DNA of 64,000 nucleotides, taken from assembly GCA_007115705.1 (NCBI GenBank), contig QXEO01000167.1:4662553-4726552 (forward strand), read 5' to 3'. The position numbers were made by a program, and so were the translations under genes. How positions within the stretch are numbered: the stretch's first letter is position 1; each line of letters starts with the position of its first letter. Source of the DNA: Dactylis glomerata (taxonomy: Eukaryota > Streptophyta > Magnoliopsida > Poales > Poaceae). The notes beneath the pieces were generated by a model, which was not told the DNA's origin, did not search any database, and was given only the letters and a program-made list of their open reading frames with translations. This document shows, one piece after another, positions 1-10,141 of this stretch.

Positions 1-47
1 CTATAAGTTCACTTGGTATTCATATTGTTCGCTGCAATCCTTTCATC

Positions 48-1829
48 ATGGGTAAACCTCGTGATGGAAAAGTTCCTATATTGCCACCCACTATAAGAAG
101 AGGTACGACTTTCAGCACCTCTGTTGCTCTTGATTCACCATCTGTTATGAGTAAGTTGCTTACACCACCACACCCACACGCTACTGCTACTACTTCTGCT
201 GAGATTGAAAATGTCACTGATAATTTAGATGATGCTTCTACTGTGCTTGATGAGAGTGGTTCACTAGGTTCCTTTTTAGATGCTACTATTGCTAGAGCTA
301 AGTTGGGAAACACCACTGTTACACCTGTTAGTTCACCTAAGTCTAGGGAATGTCCTAGTGATGATTATGATGATGATGCTTATATTGAGCTTAATGATGA
401 TTTTATTGCAGAAGCGCGTGCTGCTCGTAATGCAGGTAATGTTAAAGAACTTCTCGTCAGACGCTCTGTTAGATATAATTTGTCTCCTGATCCTAAGTTT
501 GCTGCTTCTCCCATAAATATTAGAGACAAGGATTATGATTTCTCTTTGGATTTATCTTACATATCTATTCTTGAGAAAACTCCTTTTTGTGGTACTAAAG
601 ATGAGAGTGCTATGGAGCACATGAATGAGCTTTCTACTTTGAGTAATTTGTTTTCTGATGATATTAAGCTCCGCACTTACTTTGTTGCTAAGATTTTTCC
701 TTTCTCGTTGAAAGATGCTGCTAAAACTTGGTTTAATAGCTTGTCTCCTGGATCCCTTACTAGTCCTATTGCTTTGGTTAATGCTTTCTTTCAGAAATAT
801 TTTCCTGCTAGTGCTCAACATGCTGCTGTGCAGAAAATCTTTGATTTTGAACATGGAAAAGGAGAGAAATTGCCTGAATCTTGGACAAGGTTTTGTTCTT
901 TAATTAGAGCTTTGCCTAAAGAACCATTGCCTAAAAATGAACTCCTTGATATATTTTATAATGGACTAACGGATGAATCTAAATCATATTTGGATAGTTG
1001 TGCTGGTTGTGTTTTCAGGGAAAGAACTCCGGCTGATGCTGAAGAATTAATGGCTAAAATAAGCCGGAATCATGATGATTGGACTTTAGTTGAGCCAACG
1101 CCAGCACCAACCCCTGCACCATCTATAGAGCCTACGCCAAAGAAGAGAGGGATGATTGAATTAAATGATGAAGTTATGAAGGAAGCTAAGAAATCTCTTA
1201 AGGAGAAAGGTATTAAGGCCGAAGATGTGAAAAATTTACCTCCTATTGAAGAATTATGTAAGCCAATCCCTCGCTCATCTACTATTGAGGTACACTCTCT
1301 CCAACGCTTTGATGAAAGAGATATTCCTTATACTAAACCTCCTGACCAATGCTTAGATGAGTTTGATAATTTTATTGTTAAGCAAGAAAATTTTAATAAA
1401 ATGGTGCATAATCATTTGTTGGAAAATTCTAGAGCTATTAACAAGTTGCAGGATATTGTGGAGAGAACCGCCAATGATGTGAAGATACTTGCTAAACATT
1501 TTCAAATGGTTCAAACACAAATTGATTAGCTTACCAAGGTGCAAAAAGACTTGCTAGTTAATGCTGCAAGAGAGAAGCAAGCTTGTGAAATACGCACAAG
1601 AAGTGGTGCTGCTACTCAAGACCCATTATATCGTGAAGGACATCCTAAGAGGGTCAAGCAAGACTCTCAACGAACTATAAATGATGACATTCCTTCTAAG
1701 AAGAAGAAGAAGAAGAAGCATACAACAACTACAGAATCCTCCGATGCAGGTAAAGATCCTAATAGTGTTTCTATTTCTGATGCTGAAACTGAACCAGGAG
1801 ATGCTTCCGATAAAAAGAAGATAAAGAAG
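48..1829 (+). pseudogene. gag: Gypsy gag, interrupted by one stop
   Basis: The ATG at 48 opens 493 codons to a TAG at 1527-1529; the same frame then continues to about 1830. Residues about 188-345 form the retrotransposon gag core (Retrotrans_gag type), including FPFSLKDAAKTWFNSL near residue 217 and a downstream FYNGL motif. The N-terminal third is acidic and low complexity. Past the stop lies a lysine-rich stretch encoded by AAG repeats, typical of the gag tail before protease. The TAG probably replaced a glutamine codon (C to T); that is inference. Gag forms the cytoplasmic particle that packages element RNA. Confidence 0.85.
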
Positions 1830-2707
1830 AAGTTGAAGAAGAACCAGAGAAGATTGACAAGAATGCAAAGTACACCAAAGAAGACTTCATTGCCAACAAG
1901 CATGGTAAGGAGAGAGAACCTTGGGTACAGAAGCCAATGCCTTTTCCTAGTAAGAAACACAAGTCCAAGGAAGAAGAACACTACAACAGGTTTTGTGAAT
2001 GGATGAGACCTTTATTTTTGCAAATTCCTTTGACTGATGCTATTAGAATGCCTCCTTATGCAAAGTATATGAAAGATATTGTCACTAACAAAAGGAAAAT
2101 TCCTAGTGAGGAAATTTCCACTTTACTTGCTAATTATTCTTTTGATGGTAAAGTTCTAGAGAAGCTTGGAGATCCAGGTATACCAACTATTCCTTGCTCC
2201 ATTAAAAATAACTATGTTAGAACTGCTTTATGTGATTTGGGAGCTGGAGTTAGTGTCATGCCTTTTTCTCTTTATAAGAGACTTGATTTAGAAAAGTTGG
2301 TATCAACTGATATATCCTTGCAGATGGCTGCTAAGTCTACTACTATTCCTATTGGTATATGTGAGAATGTTCCTGTTCAAGTTGCTAACAGTTGTTTAAT
2401 ATTAACAGATTTTGTTGTGTTGGAAATGCCTGAAGATGATAATATGTCTATTATTCTTGGGAGACCTTTTCTAAATACCGCAGGTGCTGTTATTAATTGC
2501 AATCAGGGAAAAGTCACTTTTAATGTCAATGATAAAGAGTATATGGTTTATTTTCCCAAGAAGATTGATAGGAAGAATGCTCTAAATTCAATCAAGCATG
2601 TTGAGACCATCAAAGTTGGTCAAATTATTTGTTCAGAGCGAAAGCCCAAGGAAGAATGTCAAATTGTTATGGTTGGGACTATACCTATCAAAGTTGAGGT
2701 AACATAA
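1830..2707 (+). pseudogene. Gypsy aspartic protease domain, frameshifted from gag
   Basis: An open frame from about 1830 (first ATG 1937) to 2707 encodes a retropepsin-like domain. CDLGAG, near residue 100 counted from the ATG at 1937, is the D-[ST]-G-A type catalytic motif in its plant Athila form; ILGRPFLNTAGAVIN is the conserved C-terminal protease motif. The frame differs from gag, and the gag frame turns into unrelated basic sequence near 1815-1936. A small indel in the AAG-rich tract around 1810-1830 is therefore likely. In an intact relative this is the C-terminal part of a gag-pro polyprotein. No polymerase follows. Confidence 0.8.
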
Positions 2708-3102
2708 GCATTAAGTGAGATGCAAAGTTTCTCCTCATAAAAAGTTAGTTTGGTAACAAGACTTGATCAACCTTGTTAACAAAGTGATTTTATATGAATG
2801 AAACTTTGTTTTCACCGCATCCACTCCACCTCACTTGTATTTACTTTCATCAATTTTATTCCTTCAGTTTAGTTGCATGATTTAGAGTATCTCAGAGCTG
2901 CTGCATGCTTAGTTTTGATTCGCTTGAAATCATTTTATCGTCGTTTTTCCGAGTTTTTATCGATATGCCAATTTCTAAAAAATCCTCGAAAATAAAGTTT
3001 CTCGAAAAATTCTAGAAAAATCTTTATAAATTTTTATGTCAAAAATGGGGCAGAGAGACACCTGGGAGGCACCAGGTGGGGCAGCCATGCCACCACACAC
3101 AC

Positions 3103-3135
3103 AGGTGGCGCGGCCCAGCCCTGGCCGCGCCACCT
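3103..3135. repeat. Perfect 13-bp GC-rich stem-loop
   Basis: Arms AGGTGGCGCGGCC (3103-3115) and GGCCGCGCCACCT (3123-3135) are perfectly complementary around a 7-nt loop, CAGCCCT. Flanking CACAC/GTGTG extends the pairing with mismatches to about 3095-3145. Related hairpins lie in the LTRs at 6884-6916, 9807-9860 and 14886-14938. Confidence 0.8.
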
Positions 3136-3313
3136 AGGTGTGAGGGGGCCCCACCAGGCCACTCACTCATCTCTTCTTCCCCAGCTCTTTCTCTCTCCCG
3201 AAAACAATGACACACTCAGCTGAAACCCGAGTTCTTGCTGTTCTTCACCTCGATTTTTCGATCTCCTTGCTCAGCCCAATATTTCTGCTGAAATTTGGAT
3301 CATTTGCTCTCCG

Positions 3314-3532
3314 GTATGTGACTCCTCCACTTGTCCAAGTAGATTTTCTTTTGGTGAAGTATTTCTTGGGTATTTTAGCATTGTAGGTGATAGTATAAAT
3401 GAGTATGCATGTTTGTTCTATTGCTTAGAATTGTTATTTTGATGCATGATTGCTCTCTAGTAACTCACTATAGTAGTTTCCTACACTTGCTTGTCTTAAA
3501 TCACTTTTCATGAGGTTTGTCAAAAATTTCAG
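3314..3532 (+). other. Candidate intron before accessory ORF
   Basis: Donor GTATGT follows CTCCG at 3313, and acceptor TTTCAG ends at 3532, two bases before the ATG of the accessory ORF at 3535. The 219-bp length and AT-rich content fit a plant intron. This is read from signals only. Confidence 0.45.
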
Positions 3533-3534
3533 AA

Positions 3535-4590
3535 ATGGAGGGGAATGCATATCAACTCTCTCAAAATGAGCTAGAAGTGCATGATGTTATGAAAGTTCAC
3601 CGTGAAGAGAAGGTTTTCCCCTCACACTATCCATGCTCAGCATTCTTGAGTGCTGCTGGAATCCTGCAGGATTTTCAAACCTTACTCTCTAATGCAGGAT
3701 TAGAATACTTTGTTGAGGGTGAACCTCCCCAATATGTTAAACTAACAATGTCTGTGGTGCAGGATTTCAGATTTAGTTGGTCCACTTCTAACCCCATGGT
3801 TCATTATAAAATTTATAACAAATCTGTGGACTTGCCTCTTGATGTTTTTTGTACAGCTATTAGAGTACCACAGTGGGGATCGCTCGAGAAGATAAGGGGA
3901 CAACCTAGGCAATTGTTAGAATTGTACGAGGAGATTTGTCAAGGAAGAAGCTTCACAGGAGAGGGTGGTAAAATTCGAAACATACATTTTCCATCCATTC
4001 GATATTTTGCCTTCTTCATTACCAAATGTGTTCTTGCTAGGAAATCTGCAAGTAAATTGTCTCTCCATGATCTAGCTTTTATTGCTGCTGCTTTAAGGTG
4101 TGATAGAACTTACCATTTGGGTGCCTTAATAGCTTTCCGTCTTGATATTAACCGAGAGAAAGGGGGAATCTGTGGGGGACTTATAGCTTCACGCCTGTTA
4201 GCTTTGCATGGTGTCGTGCCTCATTTTTGAGATCTGCATTTCCCCGAGGAGAAACTTGGTCTTGATGCTATGGTTCAACATAAGTTTATTTCTCCTCCTG
4301 CTAGTTTGATTAATTTAACATTTGAGCTAACCTTTTTCAAAAAGACTACCTAGAGGGTAGTAAAGACTGATCGATCAGTCCGTTTGCCTGCACCTCTTTT
4401 GTTTAACCTTGATCGCAGGAACAGATGGTCGCTTTCGGAGGATGAGCTGGATGCATACATAGAAGAGCACCCGCCGCCTGTGCACGATGAGGAAGGCGCC
4501 GAGGAGTCAGGACAGCCCTCCGACGTTGTGAACTTCCCTTATGAGCAGCCTTACTATGATTATGCGCCAACAGCTTCATCTTCACGATAG
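3535..4590 (+). pseudogene. Athila-type accessory ORF, two in-frame stops
   Basis: The frame from the ATG at 3535 encodes about 352 codons with internal stops TGA at 4228-4230 and TAG at 4351-4353. It resembles the accessory ORF of plant Athila-lineage elements, whose function is unknown. Recognisable parts are an acidic N-terminal segment, a central conserved block (IRVPQWGSLEKI; FPSIRYFAFFITKCVLARK) and, after the stops, LPAPLLFNLDRRNRWSLSEDELDAYIEE-type sequence with a proline- and tyrosine-rich tail. I see no polymerase or integrase motif. The gene would lie on a separate or spliced RNA if the intron just upstream is real. Confidence 0.65.
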
Positions 4591-6620
4591 CCAGGGTACG
4601 ACTACACTTATGATGACCCACCAGCCTGGGGCGGCTATCAGAGCCGAAATTGATCTCCACTTAGGCCAAAAGCCTAAGCTTGGGGGGAGGTACGCCGACA
4701 ATTCACTCATCTATATATCATATTTTGTCAGGCCTTTGTATATTCATGTTTCGTTTTCTCTAGTGTTTTTGTTCCTACTTCTGCTTTCCAAAACACCAAA
4801 AGACCAAAAATATTTCCGTTGTTTCTCTCTATTTGGTTCTTTGGTTCTCTACCTTTGGTTTGCTTTACCTGCTATTTTCGGTTTGCTACTTGAAAAACCC
4901 AAAAATATTTTTCTTTGTTTGCTATTTCCTTTTGTTCTTGTTTCAAAAATCGAAAACCCCAAAAATATTTGTTGCTCTTCTTCGGTTTTGTAAAGTTTGT
5001 TGCAGAGTTTAGTCTCCCGTTACTCTGTTGGAGCTTGGTATTCACTTTATATTATTCAAGCCACACAAGTGAAGAGCAATAATGACGACATATGACAATC
5101 CGAGATGTGGTGAGAGGCTGGTATGAACTCTATTTGTTTTCATTTTTGTACATATACTCATTTATGTGGACATGCTTAGTTGGTTCATGTAAGGTATATG
5201 TTATCTAATGGATGCTTTGTAGTTCTTGCTTTCATATGATTAGTTTCAATTTACTATTAGCCTGTAGCATGTCATGTAGACGCTTGCATGCATTGTTTTA
5301 TTCATAATATGGTATGTTATTGTGGTATCCACCTCTGAATGTTTCATTTGAATCGACTTGGCACATGCTCAAGTGTGCACATGACTGAAAAAGTCAATTA
5401 AGCCTCGATGATTTACTTTGCCTCAGAGTTCTTGTATCATTTTTATGCCTATATTAATTTTGTTTTGTCGCAAGCATGATTATGACAGTTATTGCTCTCT
5501 CGATTGTCGCTTCCCAGTCTTTTGCTATCCTTCACTTGTATTGAGTATGAGCTCTACTCGTGCATCCAATTACCAAAAAACCAAGTCTTCCAAAGAGTCC
5601 ACTATAAATTCCTATGCATGGTATTTGTAAGCCATTCCAAGTAAATTTTCATGTGCTACCTTTCAAAACTTTCAACTACTTCTCATTTTGTGCCACTGTT
5701 TTTAGCTCATGAGGACGTAGTGGTCGGAATTGCTATCTTCCATATTAAATTGAGTACCCCTCGACTAGGCAGCTTCATCTGCTCATCATTAATTTTGCAA
5801 GGGAGCTGGTCAGACCATTATAATCTTAATTCTAAAAGAAAGAAAAAAGGCACTCCTCCAAAGGAATGTGAAAGTTGGTGGGCACCCGATAGAATCGGTT
5901 AGCCATGGTTTGAGAAAGGAAAAAGGTGGGGAGGAGTGCCAAAGCTTTATAAAAGAGCACCAATGTGCCAAAATTTCAAAGAACTCGGAACCGCTCTCAC
6001 TTGTTTATTATGGAAGATAGCAAGTCCCCATTGCTAGTCGTTGACATAGAACAACCACCTCTCAAAATAAATTTTTATCTCTATTTTACAAATGAAAAGC
6101 TCTAGCACATGTTAAATCCCTGCTTCCCTCTGCGAAGGGTCATTTATTTACTTTTATGTTGAGTCATCATCTTCTAACTTTTAAGCACTTCTTGAGAGCA
6201 TAGCTGTTATTCTTAGTGTAATGTGCTTGTCCCAGAACACGGTTAATTATGGTATAACTTTGATGCTTGTATCTTTGATATCTTTAACTTCTAGTCTTCC
6301 CTTGGACTTTAGAGGTGCCTCAGCATTTATGTTTTGCTCTACAAATAAAGGCAAGCAGGATACCACTCTTTCATATCATTTATGCATATTACAATCTTGT
6401 AGCTTCTTATGTACATGTTACTTGCTATTACTGCATTGGCACTCTTTCATAGCTTGCTTGACTATGAGGTGACATTAGTTGCATATTTCTTATTGTGAAT
6501 TGCCTGAGTACTTGATCACATAGATAGTATATATACATCATATGAGCAAATGTGTTCGTGGAAGTTTCTTTTATCGCTCTCAGTTGTTAACTAAATTGCT
6601 TGAGGACAAGCAAATAACTA
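4591..6620 (+). other. Long 3' noncoding region of the Gypsy element
   Basis: Two kilobases without coding sequence. A PPT-like AAGCTTGGGGGGAG occurs early (near 4676-4689) and the real PPT sits at the end. The region is homologous, in inverse orientation, to the noncoding halves of the minus-strand elements at 10142-12735 and 41098-43680, including a compound hairpin at 5849-5940. The conservation among elements with different coding content suggests a cis-acting RNA role (packaging, dimerisation or priming); this is inference. Confidence 0.6.
5849..5940. repeat. Conserved compound hairpin GGCACTCCTCC / GGAGGAGTGCC
   Basis: Outer arms GGCACTCCTCC (5849-5859) and GGAGGAGTGCC (5930-5940) are perfectly complementary. 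Inside lies a smaller hairpin, CCGAT/ATCGG, beside GGTTAGCCATGG. The same structure in inverse orientation is found at 10843-10934 and 41799-41891, in two other elements. Confidence 0.75.
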
Positions 6621-6634
6621 AGCTTGGGGGGAGT
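6621..6634 (+). other. Polypurine tract
   Basis: AGCTTGGGGGGAGT lies directly before the LTR start TGATACGT at 6635, where plus-strand DNA synthesis would be primed. Confidence 0.85.
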
Positions 6635-8031
6635 TGATACGTCCAAAACGTATCTACTTTCTCGAACACTTTTGCTATTGTTTCTCCTCTAATTTGTGTG
6701 TTTTGAATACAACTAACACGGACTGACGCTGTTTTCAGCAGAATTGCTCTGGTGTCTCGTTTTTGTGCAGAAATCCTACTTCCAGTAAAAATTCGGGAAA
6801 AATCATGAAAAATCCTATTTCACCAGAAGACCCACGGAGCCAGAAGACAGGAGGGAGAAGGGGCTCGAGGGGCTGTCACACACAGGTGGCGCGGCCCAGC
6901 CCTGGCCGCGGCACCCATGTGTGAGGGGGCCCCAGGACCCCTCTCGACCTCCCCTCTCACGTACATATACCCCCTGAAGACTTAATATCAGGGAGACGGC
7001 GTTTTTCCCAGATAGACTTCCGCTGCGCCGCCGCCATCAGAAACCGCGATTCGAAACCAGAAACTCCGTTCTGGCACTCTGTCGGGACGGGGATTCGGAG
7101 GAGATCTTCATCACCATCACCACCGACGCTCCTCCATCGACCATCCATGATTCCCCCATCCATGTGTGAGTAATTCCCCCGCTGTAGGTGAGGGGGTGGT
7201 AGGGATTGGATGAGATTGTTCATGTAATTTGATATGAGATTGATAGGGCATAGTGCCTAGTATCTTTATTTAGTGCCTATGACATTGTTGCAACTTGTTG
7301 TGCTTAATGCTTGTCACTTTGGGCCCGAGTGCCATGATTTCAGATCTGAACGTATTATTATTTTTATGATGATACTTGTTGTTTATGGTCTTACCTACAA
7401 GTTGTATACACATATTGTTGTCCGGAACCCGAGGCCCCAAAGTGACAGAAATTGGGATAACCGGAGGGGATGGCTATGATGTGAGGATCACATGTGTTCA
7501 CCGAGTGCTAATGCTTTTCTCCGGTACTTTATTAAAAGGAGTACCTTAATTACCAGTAGTTTCCCTTGAGGCCCTGCTGCAACAGGCTGGTAGGACAAAA
7601 GATGTCGTGCAAGTTTCTCCTTGTGAGCACGTACGACTATATACGGAACACATGCCTATGATTGTTTGTACTAGGATGCTTTATTATTATTTATCTGCAA
7701 TGCCCATGTCTCATTGATTTCATGAATTATCTTATCCATGCAACGCCCGTAATCCATCCCTATGCCTACAGTATTTGTTCCTACTGTTTACACCCGTTAC
7801 TATTACTGCTGCTATTTTACTACTGTTGTTACTGTTTCACTACTGTCACCACTATAAAACTGTTGCTACTGATAAACCACTGCGAGCGAGACTGTTTCCA
7901 GGTGCAGCTGAATTGACAACTCATCTGTTAAGGCTTACATATATTCTTTGGCTCCCCTTGTGTCGAATCAATAAATTTGGGTAATACTTCCCTCGAAGAC
8001 TGTTGCGATCCCCTATACTTGTGGGTCATCA
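6635..8031 (+). repeat. 3' LTR of the Athila-lineage Gypsy (1397 bp)
   Basis: It runs from TGATACGTCC to GGGTCATCA, beginning right after the PPT. Near its start it carries the inverted pair GATACGT/ACGTATC found in the other Athila-type LTRs here. A GC-rich hairpin at 6884-6916 is followed by CATATACC (about 6964), a weak TATA-box candidate. No partner LTR is in the window. Confidence 0.85.
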
Positions 8032-8603
8032 GGCATATGCTTTGTTTACATTACACACTTTGCTTAATGCAATTATCTGTTGTTCGCAACTTAATACTTG
8101 TGGAGTTCTCGGATTGATTCGCCACAAGTGGATTATTAGTCATAGATGCAGTTGGATGGTGGTCTATGTATCTTGTTGTAATGCCCAGAGTAAATCTCAT
8201 AGTGATCCTCTCATCATATGCACATTATCTTTATTCTATCAATTGCCCAACTGTAATTTGTTTACCTAGCATGTATTATTTTATCTTATGGAGAGACACC
8301 ACTAGTGAACTGTGGACCCCGGTTCTATTTCCTTTATATTACTATCACCTGTTTACTTTACTCGCACTGTTTACTTTACTCGCATACTGTTATCACTTTC
8401 CACTCGATACACCCATACCCTTTGTTTCAAGCAAACCGGTGAGATTGACAACCTCATCATAAGTTGGGAACAAAGTATTTGGTTGTGTTGTGTGCAGGTT
8501 TCACATTGCTACTAGTTGAAGACGCACTAACTCATTTTTATCGTGAAATGGCGCCCTTGTTAGAGCATCACGCAGCTAGTGGGCATCACCATCAGTCGTT
8601 TGG
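8032..8603 (+). repeat. Gypsy LTR fragment, first visible part
   Basis: This stretch resembles the second half of a Triticeae Athila-type LTR, with blocks such as GAGAGACACC and TGAACTGTGGACCCCGG and a GGTGAGATTGACAACCTC segment. It is cut on the left by the preceding element (its first part must lie left of the window) and on the right by the insertion at 8604. It resumes at 15226. No coding sequence. Confidence 0.7.
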
Positions 8604-10141
8604 TGATGTCTACGCACTTTTATTCTTATAGACACTTGTTGGGCCTCCAAGTGCAGAGGTTTGTAGAACAGCAGCAAGTTTCCCTTAAGTGGAACACCCA
8701 AGGTTTATCGAACTCAGGGAGGAAGAGGTCAAAGCTATCCCTCTCAAACAACCCTGCAATTACGATACAGAAAGTCTCTTGTGTCCCCAACACACCCAAT
8801 ACACTTGTCAGATGTATAGGTGCACTAGTTCGGCGAAGAGATAGTAAAATACAAGTGGTATAGATGATTATAAGTAGCAAACGTGATGTGAAATAAATAT
8901 CGCTGCGAGCAAACATGTAACAAAATAGCAAGTAAACGGTGTGCAATGCTTGGAAACAAGGCCTAGGGATCATACTTTCACTAGTGGACACACTCCCAAC
9001 AACATAACATGAATGAACAAGTAACTTCTCTTTGCTAAGGTACTCTGAATTACTCTCCTATTGAATAACACTAATCATCGCGTAGTGGCTACAGAAGCAC
9101 CCCTTAAAGTTCATCAAGTACTTGACAAACACCACTCATAGAGATACCCAAATCAGATCACAACTCAAGATAGATATCATTGCAACTTAGACCAAGTACT
9201 AACACGGTGCACACACTGTCAACATTACACCATGAAAGGAGGAATAGATCACTCAATACTATCATAGCAATAATTATTCTCATAATCCACAAGAGATCAC
9301 AATCATAGCCTAAACCAAGTACCACCATGATGCACGCACTGTCACCGTTACACCATGGCAGGAGGAATAGATTACTTTAATAATATCACTACAGTACACA
9401 AAATATCTGAATAATAACATGTACTTGTTCAACATAATACAAAGCTCACGATCACATAAAGATCACATCATGGGAGAGAGAGGTGAACCACATAGCTACC
9501 GGTAGAGCCCTTAGCCCTGGGGGAGAACTACTCCCTCCTCATCATAGGAGATAGCAAGGTTGATGGAGATGGCGGTGAGGTCGATGGAGACGGCAGAGAC
9601 GGCGATGGAGACCGATGGAGATGGCTCCGGGGGCACTTCCCCGTCCCGGCAGGGTGCCGGAACAGAGATTTCTGTCCCCCGAAATTTGTCGATGGCGGCG
9701 GCGGAGCTACGGAACTGCTTCTGGAAAATTGCCGAATCCCTTAGGGTTTTCCGTCCCGAGGCTTCTTATAGGCGAAGGGGCGTCGTGAGAGGGCAGCCAG
9801 GGGCTCCTCACACATAGGTGGTGCAGCCAGGGCCTGGGCCGCGCCACCCTAGTGTGAGGGCAGGCCCTGGCCCCTCTCCGGTTCTCTTTCAGTCTTCGGG
9901 AAGCTTCCGGGAAAAATAAGACTTCAGGAACTTGTTTCGTCTAATTCCGAGAATATTTCTTGTGTAGCTTTTCTGAAACACAAAAACAGCAGAAAACAGG
10001 GAACTGGCACTGTGGCATCTTGTTAATAGGTTAGTTCCGGAAATCGCATAAAAACGCCACGAAGTGTAATGAAACATTGGGCAAATGGTGTAAAAACAAG
10101 CATGGAGCATCAAAAATTATAGATACGTTGGAGACGTATCA
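8604..10141 (-). repeat. 3' LTR of minus-strand Gypsy (1538 bp)
   Basis: On the minus strand it begins TGATACGTCTCC at 10141 and ends GTAGACATCA at 8604. A GC-rich stem-loop occupies about 9807-9860. A TATA-like TATAAGAAG reads on the minus strand from 9770. The paired LTR is 13692-15220. Confidence 0.92.
9761..9770 (-). promoter_or_regulatory. TATA-like element of LTR
   Basis: TATAAGAAGC on the minus strand, about 370 bp into the LTR and downstream of the GC-rich hairpin; it is conserved at 14841-14849 in the other LTR. Position and motif only. Confidence 0.5.

Larger units (their letters stand above)
2708..3534 (+). other. Non-coding spacer with LTR-promoter-like module and probable intron
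   Basis: No coding sequence is seen. Positions 3095-3160 closely match the promoter-proximal part of this element's own LTR at about 6876-6942: the same GC-rich hairpin followed by GTGTGAGGGGGCCCCA. Next come a pyrimidine-rich stretch and a GT...AG interval ending just before the accessory ORF. The reading is an internal promoter or leader for the accessory ORF, but no transcript evidence exists. Confidence 0.55.
1..8031 (+). mobile_element. Athila-lineage Gypsy retrotransposon, 5' end outside window
   Basis: The order read is gag, aspartic protease, spacer, accessory ORF, long 3' noncoding region, PPT and a 1.4-kb 3' LTR. No reverse transcriptase, RNase H or integrase is present between protease and accessory ORF, so the element is non-autonomous. 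Gag and accessory proteins look like those of the plant Athila lineage (Sabrina/WHAM-type in Triticeae, from memory). Both coding regions carry in-frame stops. The right boundary is the LTR end GGGTCATCA. The TSD cannot be tested because the 5' LTR is outside the window; the following bases are GGCAT. Confidence 0.85.

Noticed and set aside
1699..1719. AAG repeat as a standalone microsatellite
   Set aside because: It encodes the lysine-rich gag tail of the Gypsy element and is better explained as coding repeat.
7785..7865. ACTGCTGCT / TTACTACTG-rich stretch as a microsatellite or CRISPR-like array
   Set aside because: Irregular triplet-rich sequence inside the Gypsy LTR with no spacer-repeat structure; CRISPR is not expected in a plant.
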